A DNA stretch of 64,000 bases, taken from Micromonospora sp. ALFpr18c. GTDB lineage: Bacteria > Actinomycetota > Actinomycetes > Mycobacteriales > Micromonosporaceae. The stretch spans positions 1-64,000 of the forward strand of contig NZ_WBKR01000010.1 in assembly GCF_008868155.1 (NCBI RefSeq), read 5' to 3'. Shown here piece by piece: positions 1 through 8,280 of the stretch. The translations under genes were made by a program, and so were the position numbers. The notes beneath the pieces were generated by a model that saw only the letters and a program-made list of their open reading frames with translations, was not told the DNA's origin and searched no databases. The stretch's first letter is position 1; each line of letters opens with the position of its first letter.

Positions 1-212
1 ACCGCCGGGCTGGCCGCAGCCACCGGCTGAGACCTCCCCACAGGCCGCTACCGCGGCCCCAGACATGCCCCCACAGGCCCCAGACGACCCGACACAGGCA
101 ACCGGACACGGGCATCCAACCACCCGACCCGAAACGCCACTAGCGTCACCGACCCGACCCCGCGACAGCTTGCTCGTTACCGACCCGCGCTCCTAGCGAG
201 ACGGCACCTCGA
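1..212 (+). other. Tail of an upstream reading frame and leader of the acyl-CoA synthetase
   Basis: Bases 1-30 read as nine sense codons (ending AAATG) followed by TGA, so they may be the end of a gene that begins before the window; too little is left to identify it. The remaining ~180 bases are C-rich and show no convincing ORF, RNA or promoter. There is no strong ribosome binding site directly ahead of the ATG at 213. Confidence 0.25.
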
Positions 213-2039
213 ATGAATTCCGTCCTCGATCCGACCGCCATGGAGCAGGTTCCGCTCTCCGCGCGGGACCTGCCCCCGAGCACGTACGCCCTGTTGGAAC
301 GGACGGCCAAGAGCCACGGCGACCGTACGGCGCTGGTCCTGCTGAGCGGGATCGATGACGCGCCCCGGACGGTCAGCTACGAGCAGTTGCTACGCCGGGT
401 GACCGGAACTGCCAACGCGCTGTCCAGGATCGGCGTCGGGCGCGGTGACGCCGTCGCTTTGCTCGGCCCGAACAGCGGTGAGCTGCTCACCGCTATCCTG
501 GCCGCCGAGGCGGTGGGCATCGCACAACCGATCAACCCGGTCCTGGCGCCGGACGCCATCGCGGCGATGCTCCAGCTCGCCCGGACCAAGGTGCTGATCG
601 CCGCCGGACCGGAGATCAGCGTTCCGCTGTGGAACCTCGCCGTGCATCTGGGCGAGCGGTTCGGCCTGGACGCCGTCCTGGCGTTGCGCCCGGAGGGTCA
701 GCACGGGGAACGGCCGCACCTCGACGATGCCGCGGTCACGGTCGGCTACCTGGAGGACCACGCGGCCGAGGAGAGCGCCGACGCCCTCGCCGCCGCGCCG
801 GCGGCACCCGGGGACATCGCGGCCTACTTCCACACCGGCGGCACCACCGGTACGCCGAGGCTGGCCGCGCACACCCACGCGGGCCAGGTGTTCGTCGCCT
901 GGAGCGGCGCGGCCAGCATCGACGGCCTCGACGCGACCGTGCTCGGTGGCCTGCCGATGTTCCACGTGAACGCGGTCATGGTGACCGTGCTGGCGCCGAT
1001 GGTCACCGGGGCCCGGGTGGTCTGGCCCGGTCCGCTGGGATACCGGGATCCGGCGCTCTACCCCGCGTTCTGGCAGCTCATCGAGCGGTACCGGGTCACC
1101 ACGATGTCCGCCGTGCCGACCGTCTACGCGCGGCTGGCCCAGGTGCCGATCGGCGGTGCGGACATCTCGTCGCTGACGTTCGCGGTCAGCGGTGCCGCCG
1201 CCATGCCGTCGACGGTTCGACGGGCGTTCGAGGACCACACGTCGGTGGCGATCTGCGACGGGTACGGGCTGACCGAGGCCACCTGCGCCTCGGCGCGGAT
1301 CCTGCCCGGGCACCCACGCGAGGGCTCGGTGGGTCTGCGGATGCCGTACCAGCAGATCCGCGCGGTCCGGCCGGGCGACGGCAGCCCGCTGCCGCCGGGC
1401 GAGACCGGCGTGATCACGATCAGCGGCCCGGCGGTGTTTCCCGGCTACGTCACGACCGGGCCGGACGGCGACATCGTGGTGGATCCGCTGGGCAAGGTCG
1501 TCGACGGCTGGCTCGACACCGGCGACCTCGGCCATGTCGACGCCGATGGTTACGTGTTCATCACCGGCCGGCTCAAGGACGTGATCATTCGGGGTGGCCA
1601 CAACATCGACCCGGCCCTCGTCGAGGAGGCCGTGCTCAGCCATCCCGCGGTCGCGGCCGCGTCGGCGGTGGGCCAACCCGACCGGCACGCCGGTGAGGTG
1701 CCGGTCTGTTACGTCACGCTGCGGCCCGGCGCCCAGGCGAGCGAGGACGAGCTGACGCGCTGGGCGGCGGGGCGTGTCGCCGAACGGGCGGTGGCGCCGA
1801 AGGCCGTCCACGTGCTCGACGAGTTGCCGGTCACGGCCGTCGGTAAGGACTTCAAGCCGGCGCTGCGCGCCGACGCGGTCCGCCGGGTGCTCTTGGCCGA
1901 GATCCCGGGCGTCGAGGTGGTCGTCGCGATCGAGGACGGGGTACCCGTGGCCGAGGTGAGCGCCGGCACCGATGAGGCGGACCGGATCCGGGAGGTGCTC
2001 GGGCGCTATTCGTTCCGGTCGCGACTCCGCAGCACGTAG
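213..2039 (+). CDS. AMP-forming acyl-CoA synthetase (fatty/aromatic acid-CoA ligase family)
   Basis: The 608-residue protein is a complete adenylate-forming ligase that should activate a carboxylic acid with ATP and load it on CoA in the cytoplasm. The Ser/Thr/Gly-rich ATP loop (TGGTTGTP) lies near residue 208, the YGLTEAT adenine motif near 350-358, the TGD and RLKDVIIRGG hinge near 440-460, and the C-terminal catalytic lysine in AVGKDFKP near 544. The length is slightly above the usual 500-580. The substrate cannot be read from sequence; members with this style of ATP loop include long-chain and cyclic-acid ligases. The start at 213 has a weak ribosome site and an in-frame ATG at 240 is an alternative. 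The gene stands alone and ends in a strong hairpin facing a convergent pseudogene. Confidence 0.85.
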   Translation: MNSVLDPTAMEQVPLSARDLPPSTYALLERTAKSHGDRTALVLLSGIDDAPRTVSYEQLLRRVTGTANALSRIGVGRGDAVALLGPNSGELLTAILAAEAVGIAQPINPVLAPDAIAAMLQLARTKVLIAAGPEISVPLWNLAVHLGERFGLDAVLALRPEGQHGERPHLDDAAVTVGYLEDHAAEESADALAAAPAAPGDIAAYFHTGGTTGTPRLAAHTHAGQVFVAWSGAASIDGLDATVLGGLPMFHVNAVMVTVLAPMVTGARVVWPGPLGYRDPALYPAFWQLIERYRVTTMSAVPTVYARLAQVPIGGADISSLTFAVSGAAAMPSTVRRAFEDHTSVAICDGYGLTEATCASARILPGHPREGSVGLRMPYQQIRAVRPGDGSPLPPGETGVITISGPAVFPGYVTTGPDGDIVVDPLGKVVDGWLDTGDLGHVDADGYVFITGRLKDVIIRGGHNIDPALVEEAVLSHPAVAAASAVGQPDRHAGEVPVCYVTLRPGAQASEDELTRWAAGRVAERAVAPKAVHVLDELPVTAVGKDFKPALRADAVRRVLLAEIPGVEVVVAIEDGVPVAEVSAGTDEADRIREVLGRYSFRSRLRST

Positions 2040-2051
2040 ACGTGCCCCGCG

Positions 2052-2089
2052 CCGGGCAGGTCGACCGCACCGACGGCCGACCTGCCCGG
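2052..2089. terminator. Bidirectional hairpin terminator
   Basis: Perfect 12-bp GC-rich arms (2052-2063 and 2078-2089) lie between the end of the acyl-CoA synthetase (+) and the end of the serine-hydrolase pseudogene (-). There is no U-tract, as is usual in actinomycetes. Confidence 0.7.
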
Positions 2090-2097
2090 GCGGGCTG

Positions 2098-2530
2098 TCA
2101 CGCGGCCGGAGCGTCGTGCGCGGTGGCGGCGCGCATTTCCTGAAGCACGTAGCTGGCGGCCTTCTCGACGACGCGGACGCCATCCTTCTGGCTCACGTGA
2201 TGGTCGGAGAGCACGGCGATCAGCCAGTCATGGCCGGGCTCGACGATCCGCCCGATGCTGTTCACCAGCCAGCGGCCGCCATCGGCGTCAACGTTGTCCC
2301 AGCCGTTCTTGACGTAGGTGTCGCGACTGCCCGGCAACATCGCTGCTCGGGGATCACCTTACCCATGAGGTTCATGACGAAGGCGCGGTCCTGCGGGATC
2401 AACGGTCCCGTCGGCGACGTCTTTGCCCCGATCCAGGTAGAGCTGGACGTACGGCATACCCGGGCCCGCCCCACCGCTCGGCAGGCTGGCGTAGCCGCTG
2501 GTCTCGCCCTTGCGCAGAAGGCGGGTCAGC
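2098..2530 (-). pseudogene. Decayed C-terminal part of a serine hydrolase (class A beta-lactamase-like)
   Basis: Three consecutive minus-strand pieces in different frames together resemble the C-terminal third of actinobacterial beta-lactamase-like serine hydrolases. They are a piece with SGYASLPSGG and MPYVQLYLDRG (about 2530-2405), a piece with AFVMNLMGKVIPEQR (about 2400-2340), and a piece with YVKNGWDNVDADGGRW and IAVLSDHH ending in TGA at 2098. Two frame changes separate them, and the N-terminal domain with the catalytic SxxK is absent. The last piece alone could be read as an 80-residue ORF from 2340, but it lacks any active site. The 5' side stops at a large inverted repeat, suggesting truncation by a rearrangement. 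Sequencing error could explain a frameshift but not the missing N-terminus. Confidence 0.7.
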
Positions 2531-2555
2531 GGCTACGCCAGCCTGCCGGGCGGTG
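2472..2555. repeat. 84-bp imperfect palindrome with 29-bp arms
   Basis: Arms 2472-2500 and 2527-2555 are inverted copies with one mismatch (2478/2549). The 26-nt centre is itself partly self-complementary. The left arm is part of the pseudogene reading frame (SGYASLP region), so the right arm is an inverted duplication of coding sequence and not an ordinary terminator. Confidence 0.85.
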
Positions 2556-2579
2556 CGGTGCCTGACGGACCTCCGAGCG

Positions 2580-3350
2580 CTACTGCGGGAGGGCGAACAG
2601 GCGGTAGCGGGTGACGACCTCGAAGCCCATGCGCCGGTACACCGGCTCGCCGTCGCTGCTGGCCTGCAGGGTGGCGATGCGCCGCCCGGACTCGCGGGTG
2701 ATGCGCAGCGCCTCGGCGGTGAGAGCAGTGGCGATGCCACGCCGGCGATAATCACTGTGAGTGGCGACGCAGTAGATGCCGGCGACCTCGGTGCCCAGCG
2801 ACACCGTGCAGGTGGCGACCGTCCTGCCGTCGACGATGCCGGCGAGCCGGACCACGTCGGGGTAGCCGAAACCCAACTCCCGGTCGACCACGGAGTCGAT
2901 GCTGCCCGGCTCGAACCCCAACGGCCCGGCGTACGCCTCGACGTACTCCCGCATCTCCGCCGGCTCGGTCACCGTGCTGATCTTCAGCTCGGCGGGCGTG
3001 TCCACGTCGTCGACGGTCGTGACGTCGATCGCCATCACCGGCATGTCGCCGACCTGCTGGGCGCCGCGGGCGAGCAGGCCCTCGGCGGTGCCCTCGTCGC
3101 TGTCGGCGCCGACCCACCAGGCCCACCGTGTACCCGCCAACTGCCGCTCCGCCTCCGCGACCGCCGCGTCGAGCGGCACGTCCCGCACCCGGAGGACCCC
3201 ATTGAGCAGGATGTGCGCGATGTCGGAGCGGTAGACGGTCAGATCCGCCCCGGGATCGGCGTTCGAGTCGGTGCCGGCCCAGCCGGTCCAGTAACGCCGG
3301 TTCGCCGCGAGTTGCGGCTCGAGATCGCGCAGGGAACGCGTCGCGTCCAT
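2580..3350 (-). CDS. GNAT family N-acetyltransferase
   Basis: This 256-residue protein ends in a typical GCN5-type acetyl-CoA site: a beta strand (AGIYCVATHSDY), the pyrophosphate loop RRRGIATAL and the C-terminal YRRMGFEVV strand. The N-terminal ~120 residues form a variable extension that may be a degenerate second GNAT lobe. It should transfer acetyl from acetyl-CoA to an unknown amine acceptor in the cytoplasm. I chose the ATG at 3350 because GAGG precedes it at good spacing; an ATG at 3380 would add ten residues but has no ribosome site. It is transcribed alone. Confidence 0.8.
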   Translation of the reverse strand: MDATRSLRDLEPQLAANRRYWTGWAGTDSNADPGADLTVYRSDIAHILLNGVLRVRDVPLDAAVAEAERQLAGTRWAWWVGADSDEGTAEGLLARGAQQVGDMPVMAIDVTTVDDVDTPAELKISTVTEPAEMREYVEAYAGPLGFEPGSIDSVVDRELGFGYPDVVRLAGIVDGRTVATCTVSLGTEVAGIYCVATHSDYRRRGIATALTAEALRITRESGRRIATLQASSDGEPVYRRMGFEVVTRYRLFALPQ

Positions 3351-3747
3351 CAGATCCTCTATTCCTGAATTCTCGAACATACTGGTGCCGCGTTCGGGTG
3401 CCTCGTACGCGCCTGACCCGGCACCGCGCAGTCGACGGCCGCATTGCCGGACAGCATGGCGGCAACGCTAGCGACGCATTGTGAAGAGCTTCTGCAGCCG
3501 AAAACGAGGGCCGCACCGATTCCGGAAAGGGAGCACCACAGGCGATGTCGGTTGCGACGATGCGGAAACGGACGCACTGGCTCGCCCCGTCGACCTCACC
3601 GCAATGGTCACGCCGGTCAGCACGGGTAAGAGTCTGTCAAGTCGTCCGGGCTAGCGTGGCCCCGGCCGAGGGTCGACGAGAGGGCGGTCGGCGGGTACGC
3701 GGTGCGGGGGCATACCGCCGGCGAATGACGGATTTGAGGAACGACTC
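3351..3747. other. Intergenic region between divergent genes
   Basis: About 400 bases separate the GNAT gene (-) from the TPR gene (+). Short ORFs here have poor codon bias. I see no RNA gene or clear operator. It presumably carries both promoters. Confidence 0.4.
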
Positions 3748-4476
3748 GTGAGCTTCAGTGACGATGTCCGCTCGGCCTTCCGGCGGGGTGAGACCGACGC
3801 CGTGGTGCGCATGAGCGAGACCGAGATCGAGCGTGCCCGCAAAGCCGGCGACCCGGCGGGCGAGGTGGAGGCCCGGTACAGCCTGGCCAGGGTCGCCCTC
3901 CGCGGCGGCGACCTGTCCGGCGGGGAGGCCCGAGCCCGAGAAGCACTCGGAGTCGCCCTGCGCTCCGGCGACCGGAGCCTGGAGGAACGGCCGAGGCACG
4001 TGTTGGCCGCGGTGGCGCGCATGTCCGGTGACCTCGGCCGTGCCCGCGTGCTGTACCAGGAGAGCATCGCGCTCAACGAGGTTCTGGACCAGCCCAGGAT
4101 GGTCGCCACCGAGATGCACAACCTCGCGCTCTGCGAGTTGGGGTTGGGCAACCTCGACGTGGCGAGGAAACTACTGGCCGAGAGCCGCGAGCGGATCTTC
4201 CGCAACGACTGGACCGACTTCGTGCCGTACGTCTGCCTGGCCGGTGCCGTCCTCGCCTCCACCGAGGGTGACCACGCACGCGCGGCACGGCTGAGCGGCG
4301 TCGCGGAGGCCGCGTTCGCGGCGCTCGGTCAGGTGCCGGACCCCGACGACGCTGCCGACCTCGCCGCCGTCCGTACCGTCGGGGTCAAGGCGCTCGGCGT
4401 GAACGCCTTCGCCTTGGAGCGTGCGCGGGGCAAGCACCTGGATCCGCGTACCGTGCTCGACGACGATCACCACTGA
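3748..4476 (+). CDS. Tetratricopeptide-repeat protein
   Basis: The 242-residue, almost wholly helical protein contains about four TPR-like helix pairs (for example EARYSLARVALRGGDLSGGEARAREAL and the MHNLALCELGLGNLDVARKLL unit). It has no enzyme motif, signal peptide or membrane segment, so it is probably a cytoplasmic protein-protein interaction module. It starts at GTG 3748 with GAGGA seven bases upstream. Its stop is 16 bases before the lipoprotein-type PBP gene, so the two may be co-transcribed. It resembles the C-terminal TPR domains of large LuxR/SARP regulators but has no DNA-binding part, and its function is unknown. Confidence 0.65.
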   Translation: MSFSDDVRSAFRRGETDAVVRMSETEIERARKAGDPAGEVEARYSLARVALRGGDLSGGEARAREALGVALRSGDRSLEERPRHVLAAVARMSGDLGRARVLYQESIALNEVLDQPRMVATEMHNLALCELGLGNLDVARKLLAESRERIFRNDWTDFVPYVCLAGAVLASTEGDHARAARLSGVAEAAFAALGQVPDPDDAADLAAVRTVGVKALGVNAFALERARGKHLDPRTVLDDDHH

Positions 4477-4492
4477 ACGCAGGAGAAACCGC

Positions 4493-6451
4493 GTGCTGCA
4501 TCCGTCTCACCCACCGCGTGCTGGCCACCTCCGACGGTCGCTCACCGCGATCACCGTGGCGATGATCGCCGGCAGCGTGTTGACGGCCTGTTCGGACGAC
4601 ACCGGCCCCGAGGACAGCGTGGACGCCTTCGCGGCCGGCTGGCGCAGCGGTGACCTGCGGGCGGTCACCTTCGTCGACCCGGCGGGTGCCGCGCTGCCGG
4701 CGGCCGAGGTGACCCGGCAACTCAAGGAACTGTCCGGTGAGCTGGCCCCGACCCCACCTACCGTCAGCCGGCAGGGCGACCCGAAGGTGGACGACGACAC
4801 GGCGACCGCCGCCATCCGGGTGGACTGGACGCTGCCCGGCGACACCCACTGGACGTACGACCGGCCGGTGCGGCTGACCCGCGACGGCGACGACACGTGG
4901 CGGGTGATCTGGGAACCGCAGCTGGTACAGGAGAAGCTCGCCACGGGAGACCGGCTGGGGCTGCGCCGCGACGCTGCCCCCCGCGGCGGAGTGCTGGACG
5001 CCGCCGGCAAGCCCATCGTGGCACCCCGGCCGGTGGTGCGGGTGGGCGTGCAGCCGAACCAGGTGACCGACGTGCAGAAGCTGGTCGGTGAGCTGGACGC
5101 CGCCTTCGGCGCGATCCGTCCGACGTTGGTACCCGCCGTCGACGTCGCCGACCTGCCGAAGCGGCTCGCGCAGGCGAACCCGGACGCGTTCGTCGAGGTG
5201 GTGACGCTGCGCGACGAGGCGTACCAGCAGGTCAAAACCCGCCTCCAGGCCCTGCCGGGCACCACGTTCCGGACCGAGAAGCTCGATCTGGCACCCACGC
5301 GGGAGTTCGCCCGCGCGCTGCTCGGCTCGGTGGACTCGGTGCAGGCCGACGACCTGGCCGCCCATCCCGACAAATACGTCGTCGGTGACCTGGTCGGTCA
5401 TGGCGGTCTCCAGGAGCGCTACGACGACCGGCTGCGCGGCAGGTCCGGGTTGACCGTGACCGTCCAGCGGCCGGGCCAGGACGGCAAGCCGACGCCGACC
5501 GGCACCGAGGTGTTCCACCGGGAGCCCGAGCCGGGGCAGGCGGTGACGACCACCCTCGACGTCGCCACCCAGAACGCGGCGGACGCGGCGTTGCGTGCCG
5601 AGCAGCGGCGGGCCGCCATTGTGGCGGTACGGATCAGCGACGGCGCGGTGCTCGCCACCGCCAACGGTCCCGGCGCGGCCGGTGCGAATCTGGCCTTCGA
5701 CGCTCAGGTGCCACCGGGTTCGACGTTCAAGATGGTCAGCGCGCTCGGCCTGCTGGACAGGGGCGCGGTGACCCCGGACGCGATGGTCGACTGCCCGAAG
5801 TCCCTCTCGGTGGGCGGCCGCTCGTTCAAGAACTCCCACGACTTCGTGCTCGGCCGGGTGCCGTTCCGCACCGACTTCGCCAAGTCCTGCAACACCGCCT
5901 TCGCATCCCTGGCACCCAAGCTCGGTGGTGACGGGCTGGCTCTCGCCGGTCGTTCCCTGGGGCTGGAGGGGAAGTGGGACCTCGGCGTCGACGTGTTCAC
6001 CGGCAAGGTCTCGGCGAACGGGTCGCCCGCCGAACAGGCCGCCGCCGCGTTCGGGCAGGGCACCACCCTGGTCAGCCCACTGGCCATGGCCGCCGCCACC
6101 GCGGCCGTCGCCCGTGGGCACTTCGAGCAGCCGAAGCTGCTGCTGGACCCGGCACCGGCCGCACCGGCCGCGCGCATCGAGCTGAAGCCGGATTCGGTCA
6201 AGGCGGTCCAGGCCATGATGCGCGAGGTGATCACCGACGGCACCGCCAACGCGCTCAAGGACGTGCCCGGCAAGGCGGTGTACGGCAAGAGCGGCACCGC
6301 CGAGTACGACAACAACCCGGCCCACGCCCACTCCTGGATCGTCGGCTGGCAGGGCGACGTGGCGTTCGCGGTCTTCGTGGAGGGGGGCGGATCCAGCGCC
6401 ACGTCCGCCATCCCGATCGCGGAACGGTTCCTCCGCGCGCTCCCCCGCTGA
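4493..6451 (+). CDS. Lipoprotein-type penicillin-binding protein (class B transpeptidase)
   Basis: The 652-residue protein is a D,D-transpeptidase that should cross-link peptidoglycan outside the membrane. It starts at GTG 4493 with AGGAG nine bases ahead. A short signal ends in the lipobox LTAC near residue 34, followed by an NTF2-like domain (about 45-150, as in the MecA N-terminal domain), a PBP dimerisation domain, and the transpeptidase domain. All three active-site motifs are present: S410-T-F-K, S465-C-N and K599-S-G-T-A. Class B PBPs normally have an uncleaved transmembrane anchor, so a lipobox is notable. Domain order matches MecA/PBP2a-like low-affinity PBPs, but resistance cannot be inferred. 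A PF03640 lipoprotein follows. Confidence 0.85.
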   Translation: MLHPSHPPRAGHLRRSLTAITVAMIAGSVLTACSDDTGPEDSVDAFAAGWRSGDLRAVTFVDPAGAALPAAEVTRQLKELSGELAPTPPTVSRQGDPKVDDDTATAAIRVDWTLPGDTHWTYDRPVRLTRDGDDTWRVIWEPQLVQEKLATGDRLGLRRDAAPRGGVLDAAGKPIVAPRPVVRVGVQPNQVTDVQKLVGELDAAFGAIRPTLVPAVDVADLPKRLAQANPDAFVEVVTLRDEAYQQVKTRLQALPGTTFRTEKLDLAPTREFARALLGSVDSVQADDLAAHPDKYVVGDLVGHGGLQERYDDRLRGRSGLTVTVQRPGQDGKPTPTGTEVFHREPEPGQAVTTTLDVATQNAADAALRAEQRRAAIVAVRISDGAVLATANGPGAAGANLAFDAQVPPGSTFKMVSALGLLDRGAVTPDAMVDCPKSLSVGGRSFKNSHDFVLGRVPFRTDFAKSCNTAFASLAPKLGGDGLALAGRSLGLEGKWDLGVDVFTGKVSANGSPAEQAAAAFGQGTTLVSPLAMAAATAAVARGHFEQPKLLLDPAPAAPAARIELKPDSVKAVQAMMREVITDGTANALKDVPGKAVYGKSGTAEYDNNPAHAHSWIVGWQGDVAFAVFVEGGGSSATSAIPIAERFLRALPR

Positions 6452-6560
6452 CGCGAGGCGTACCCGGCCCGAGCCTGAACCGATCGCGGACCTGCGCCGT
6501 GTGGATGGCGAACGGCTTCCGGACATCCTGGGAGCCCGGGTAACCACTGGAGAACCCCGG

Positions 6561-7487
6561 ATGATGCGCAAGCACTTGACTCCCTTCGTCGCCCTGCTGG
6601 CCGCCGGCGCGGCGACGCTGACGGCGTGCGGCTCGAACCAGGTGCCGCCCGGCCCGGCCCGTGCCGCCGACCTCGGCGCCAGCCAGGCGGCGTCCCCGAA
6701 TGGCGGGGCCGGCGTCGGCGGCCTCGCGCTCGTTCCCGGCACGGCGAAGTCCAACAACTCGCAGCCGGGTACCGGCGACTGGGCGGTGCCCAACGGAGGT
6801 GTCGCGACCGGGGCCACTCAGGAATCCGCCCAGCGCTGGGTCCAGCTGACGGCGAGCAAGGCGGGGAAGCTCGACCCCGTCGTGGTCAACGGCGCCGGGC
6901 TGACCCTCTACCGGTTCGACAAGGACAGCAACGAGCCGCCGGTCTCGAACTGCGACGGTGACTGCGCCGTCACCTGGCCGCCGGTCACCGTCTCCCCGGG
7001 CGGCAAGATCTTCGTCGCCGGGGTCCGGAAGGAGGCCGTCGGTACGGTCGCGCGCGCGGACGGCAGCCGTCAGGTCACCATCAACGGTTGGCCGATCTAC
7101 CGGTTCGCCAAGGACACCAAGCCGGGTGACACCAACGGCCAGGGCGTCGGCGGCACCTGGTTCGGGGTGACCCCGACCGGTGGGAAGGCCGGCGTGGCCG
7201 GCGGCGACGAGCCCGCACCCGACACCGCGCCGGCCCAGCCGGCCACCAGCGCCGTGTTCTTCGACGACCCGGCCTTCGGCGACGGCGCCGGCTCGCAGGG
7301 TGTGGCAGGCACCGGCTGCAAGAACCTGAGCCGTCCGGGTGTCGCCTCCTCCGTGGCGGCGCCCGGCTCGCTCAAGATCTGGACGGGCCAGGACTGCACC
7401 GGTCGCTCGAAGGTGATCAACGGCGACGTCGCGGATCTGGCGACGGTCGACTTCGACAACGCGGTCGTCTCGGTCCGTCTGGGCTGA
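6561..7487 (+). CDS. Lipoprotein with two PF03640 repeats and a crystallin-like C-terminal domain
   Basis: The 308-residue protein has a lipobox (LTAC, about residue 23), then two copies of the secreted repeat PF03640 (COG4315). The first has GLTLYRFDKDS with CDGDCAVTWPP; the second has GWPIYRFAKDTKPGD with GVGGTWFGV. The last ~45 residues (LKIWTGQDCTG to VVSVRL) look like half a beta/gamma-crystallin or I36-inhibitor fold. PF03640 has no established biochemical role. It starts at ATG 6561 with GGAGAA seven bases upstream. The gene is 109 bases after the PBP gene, so both exported products may act at the cell envelope. A relative lies at 17751. Confidence 0.8.
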   Translation: MMRKHLTPFVALLAAGAATLTACGSNQVPPGPARAADLGASQAASPNGGAGVGGLALVPGTAKSNNSQPGTGDWAVPNGGVATGATQESAQRWVQLTASKAGKLDPVVVNGAGLTLYRFDKDSNEPPVSNCDGDCAVTWPPVTVSPGGKIFVAGVRKEAVGTVARADGSRQVTINGWPIYRFAKDTKPGDTNGQGVGGTWFGVTPTGGKAGVAGGDEPAPDTAPAQPATSAVFFDDPAFGDGAGSQGVAGTGCKNLSRPGVASSVAAPGSLKIWTGQDCTGRSKVINGDVADLATVDFDNAVVSVRLG

Positions 7488-7503
7488 CCTGTGCGGCGGC
7501 GTG

Positions 7504-7538
7504 GACGCCGGCCCGGGCCAACTGGCCGGGCCGGCGTC
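7504..7538. terminator. Bidirectional hairpin terminator
   Basis: Perfect 13-bp arms (7504-7516 and 7526-7538) with a 9-base loop lie between the lipoprotein gene (+) and the convergent anti-sigma gene (-). Confidence 0.8.
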
Positions 7539-7560
7539 CTGCTGTCCGGGTGCGTTCGGG

Positions 7561-8280
7561 CTAGAGCTTCACGCTGACGTACGCCGTGCCGTCGGTGGTC
7601 TCCACCCGGACGCTGTCGACCTCGGTCGGGTCGATCAGGGCACTGCCGTCAAGCGTGGTGCCCTCGCCGGCTCCCCGCTCCGACACCAGCCAGCTGCCCG
7701 CCAGGACCGTGCTGCCGTCCCTGCCGACAACCAGGAGCCGACACCGCTGGCCCTGCGGGATGCCGGAGACTGTCGCGTGGAGGCGTACCCAGCCGGGAGC
7801 CGGTTGCACGGCCACCGCGAGACGAGCGCCGGTGGTCGCATCGGCGGCGCTGGCCGTCCGGCTCCCCCGGTCGGCCGTCACGCTCGGCTGCGGCTGCGGC
7901 TGCGCGGTCGCGTCCTGCGCCTCGTCGCCCGCCGGGCCGAGGAGGACTCCGCCGAGGACGGCGGACGCGACGACCGCCGCGGCGACACCGGTCATCGCGT
8001 GGCGGCGCCGCCGCTGGTCGGCCGCCTCGCTGCGGATCTGCCGCAGGGTGCGCTGCCACAGAAGATCGCCGTCCTCCGGCGGACCGTCGAGCAGCATCAC
8101 GTCGGGTACGTTCTCGAGCGCGCCCGACCACGTCCGCAACGACTCGACCTCGGCCCGGCACTCCGCACAACCTGTCAGGTGCTCCTCGGCCCGGCGGGTC
8201 TCCTCCGGGTCGAGCGCCCCGAGCAGGTACCCGCCGATGTCCAGCTGGTCGGCGTGGGGCGATGAACTGTCGGACGTCAT
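7561..8280 (-). CDS. Zinc-finger anti-sigma factor, membrane-bound
   Basis: The 239-residue protein has an N-terminal anti-sigma domain with the ZAS-type pattern HLTGCAECRAEV (His-x3-Cys-x2-Cys, about residues 34-45). One transmembrane segment (AMTGVAAAVVASAVLGGVLL, about 94-113) follows, then an extracytoplasmic beta-rich domain typical of the anti-sigma-K/RskA C-terminal part. It should hold the sigma factor encoded just upstream inactive until an envelope signal arrives. Its ATG overlaps the sigma stop codon (ATGA, 8277-8280), the usual coupling for such pairs. The signal and regulon are unknown. Confidence 0.88.
   Translation of the reverse strand: MTSDSSSPHADQLDIGGYLLGALDPEETRRAEEHLTGCAECRAEVESLRTWSGALENVPDVMLLDGPPEDGDLLWQRTLRQIRSEAADQRRRRHAMTGVAAAVVASAVLGGVLLGPAGDEAQDATAQPQPQPSVTADRGSRTASAADATTGARLAVAVQPAPGWVRLHATVSGIPQGQRCRLLVVGRDGSTVLAGSWLVSERGAGEGTTLDGSALIDPTEVDSVRVETTDGTAYVSVKL

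Noticed and set aside
390-2183. 597-codon open frame on the minus strand
   Set aside because: It is antisense to the acyl-CoA synthetase, rich in Arg/Pro/His and without any domain; a GC-rich shadow frame.
4385-6817. 810-codon open frame on the minus strand
   Set aside because: Antisense to the penicillin-binding protein, whose motifs are intact; the composition (Arg, Gly, His, Val) is typical of shadow frames.
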